From Megaleporinus macrocephalus (lineage: Eukaryota > Chordata > Actinopteri > Characiformes > Anostomidae): DNA of 64,000 bases. The notes under the pieces are model-generated. The model did not search any database. It worked only from the letters and a program-made list of their open reading frames with translations, and was not told where the DNA came from. Of the stretch, positions 62,230 to 64,000 are shown piece after piece. The stretch covers positions 36,177,162 to 36,241,161 of the forward strand of contig CM038704.1 of assembly GCA_021613375.1 (NCBI GenBank). The letters run 5' to 3'. Position 1 is the first letter of the stretch, and each line of letters starts with the position of its first letter. A program made the translations under genes and the position numbers.

Positions 62230-62757
62230 CAGTACAGTGCTAAAGTTTAAAACACTTGCTGACTTTATTATATTTAAAATGTTTCTTTTCCAGACAGGAA
62301 GCTTTTATTTGCTCAGCAAAACACAATTTTTTACATATTTTTATATTATTAACAAGTAAGTGTGTTTATTTAGCACTTTCCAATCTTCTCCTTCTGGAAA
62401 CAACCCAGTATTATATACAGTTTTCATCTAGTACCTGCTCTGACTGCTCAGTACTTCATTAAGCTAAATCAAGATTGCTGCTAAAGAAAATACTAAGTTT
62501 ATAAAAATATACTTAGGCAATGTCTGGGGCGTCTAGGAGAAATCTGGAACTAAACTTCAAACTGGAGCTCAAGATATGATCTACTTCTTTCAGAATAAGA
62601 TATTTATGGTACTTTGTATTGTACTTATGCTTATTTATATCTGTTCTAATAATATCAGCTGTTCTTACTGGTGAAAATAAAAGTGTAGCCAAAGGCTTTT
62701 AAACAATGAGCGTATGTGCTTAAGACTTTTGCACAGTAGTGTTTCTAACTGTAATAT
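62230..62757. mobile_element. Internally deleted Tc1-like element
   Basis: Left end TACAGTACAGTGCTAAAGTT is mirrored by the right end GCTTAAGACTTTTGCACAGT, followed by AGTG. These are versions of the fish Tc1 end TACAGTACTGTGCAAAAGTC. The inside contains TTCTTACTGGTGAAAATAA and TGTAGCCAAAGGCTTTTAAA, known companions of that family. At about 528 bp it lacks a transposase. Confidence 0.65.
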
Positions 62758-63802
62758 ACACAAAACTACAGTCATGCATTTTTCTAATTTGCTAATGTCC
62801 CTACGGATAATACACTTCTGCAATAACTTGCACAAATACAGTTTCTGTTTAATTGTTGAATTAAATTTTACATATTGTGGCGAAAAAAAACAATTTGGAC
62901 TGTGCAAAAGTTATGGTGCATTTTCTACTTTATTTGTTATTATTTAATTAAAGATTTTTTTTCCTAAAGATCTGAAATCCAAAAAAATAAACAGATACAA
63001 CAATAAACTGTGCAAAAAAAAAAAACCTATTTGTTTCAGTTTAAAAGTTTGGAGTTACTGACTTAATTCATGTAAAACTAATTTCTTTGAAGATGTGCCG
63101 ACAGCGACTATGATGAAACTAATTCCTTACAAGTTTCAAACAGTTTGTAGGATGCTGTAAAATTTAAAAGCAATCTGTGCAGCAATGACAATTAACTTAG
63201 AAAGTAACTGACATACACACCACTTCATATTTAAACCCCCATAAACAAATCTCACTTATAAAACAGACAATAATACTAACAACATATTAATTTTAATTAA
63301 CAGAATATTACAGTTTACGTTGTAATAACACTTCCATATTTTTAACCTTTTCTATCTATCTTTATGTTGTTACTGCAAACTGTGAATATAGTATTGGTTT
63401 AAGTTTTGGTATTTAGTTCATAGCATTTCTATCTACTCTGCATGAGAGATTATTAATGAGTAACAATTATTATTATGAAAAGTGACCCCATATGTGTCTT
63501 GCCTGGTTAACGACTTCTGGGGTAAGTAAAGAAGCCACATATCGTCGCTGTCCAATGAAAAACATATATAGCCATTTTTGTTTATTTCTATTTTTCTACA
63601 TCAATTTAATGCAGCAGCTGCCCTTTATTCAATATTATTCATTTAATTATCATTATTTCATAAATGGACCAATAGAAATGCTTCATCATATTTTGGAAAA
63701 AAATGTGGTTCCATTGACACTGAAACATTAAAAGTAAATAGGGTTCTTGGTTTCTCGTGTAAAGTTGCCATTTTGGAGATACATATTTTTCATTGGACGG
63801 GA
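62758..63802. other. AT-rich non-coding stretch
   Basis: No gene was recognised. GGACTGTGCAAAAGTTATGG at 62897 recalls a Tc1 end and may be a further fragment. Confidence 0.5.
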
Positions 63803-63902
63803 TGGGTGATATGGCACAATATTTCAGGGTATAATATCGTTCACGATATTCAAAAATGTTGGCGATATTATTGTGTACGATACGATATGGCACAGCCCTA
63901 CT
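63803..63902. mobile_element. hAT-like MITE fragment
   Basis: Starts GATGGGTGATATGGCAC and ends GATACGATATGGCACAGCCC followed by TAC, with GATATTC/CGATATT words between. The end in reverse complement (TAGGGCTGTGCCATATCG) is a typical fish hAT-type terminus. About 100 bp. Confidence 0.55.
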
Positions 63903-64000
63903 TCAAACTATCACTTTAATGTGATGACCCTTCAGTTCCCTTGACACAGCGGTAGATCAGTTTTATTTCTGATGGGCTCTGCTGTAAAAACAGCCCAACA

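Overview
The window looks like a piece of a ray-finned fish (teleost) genome, probably an otophysan-type fish. The signs are a Rex1/L2-type LINE, tRNA-headed SINEs with (ATGG)n tails, several Tc1-like remnants, hAT-like ends, long simple repeats and very sparse coding sequence. Only two coding exons can be supported, both on the minus strand. They encode consecutive pieces of the N-terminal conserved (RNC, caspase-like) region of Raptor, the mTORC1 scaffold (gene rptor): exon 2 at 51887-51989 and exon 3 at 49960-50042, with consensus splice sites and matching phase. Sequence right of 51990 would then be intron 1, 50043-51886 is intron 2, and sequence left of 49960 is intron 3 for as far as that intron extends. 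I did not see the next exon, so most or all of the left 50 kb is probably intronic.

Layout: 1-10.3 kb is non-coding, with three ageing minisatellites of about 20, 54 and 45 bp. 11.86-14.30 kb is a pair of near-identical 235-bp inverted arms around a 2-kb, 25-bp telomere-like minisatellite. 15.48-34.12 kb is an 18.6-kb satellite of about 750 copies of a 24-bp monomer. This is the most striking object in the window. Its monomer closely resembles the terminal inverted repeat of a Tc1-like transposon (starting CACTACCGGTCAAAAGTTTT), so a transposon end seems to have become a satellite. Eight copies of an 89-bp non-monomer spacer divide the array. The same 89 bp forms the array's right flank, which suggests that unequal exchange captured the flank. 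The last 11.1 kb consists of two tandem ~5.5-kb higher-order units.

34.2-49.9 kb is non-coding and holds a nested LINE-in-LINE insertion (38.3-40.2 kb), SINE copies, simple repeats, one copy of an unnamed VNTR-bearing dispersed element (second copy at 55.6-56.4 kb) and a degenerate C/T-rich minisatellite. 49.9-52.1 kb holds the rptor exons. Exon 2 has a ~146-bp (CT)n microsatellite directly against its splice acceptor, so it must serve as the polypyrimidine tract. 52.1-64 kb is intron 1 material with a dead Tc1 transposase, a fold-back MITE, hAT-like ends and a deleted Tc1 element.

Long open frames in the satellites are by-products of repeat periods divisible by three (24 and 54 bp) and are not genes. 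No rRNA, tRNA gene, CRISPR array or bacterial feature was seen. Repeat-family names come from recognising characteristic sequences and were not checked by database search.
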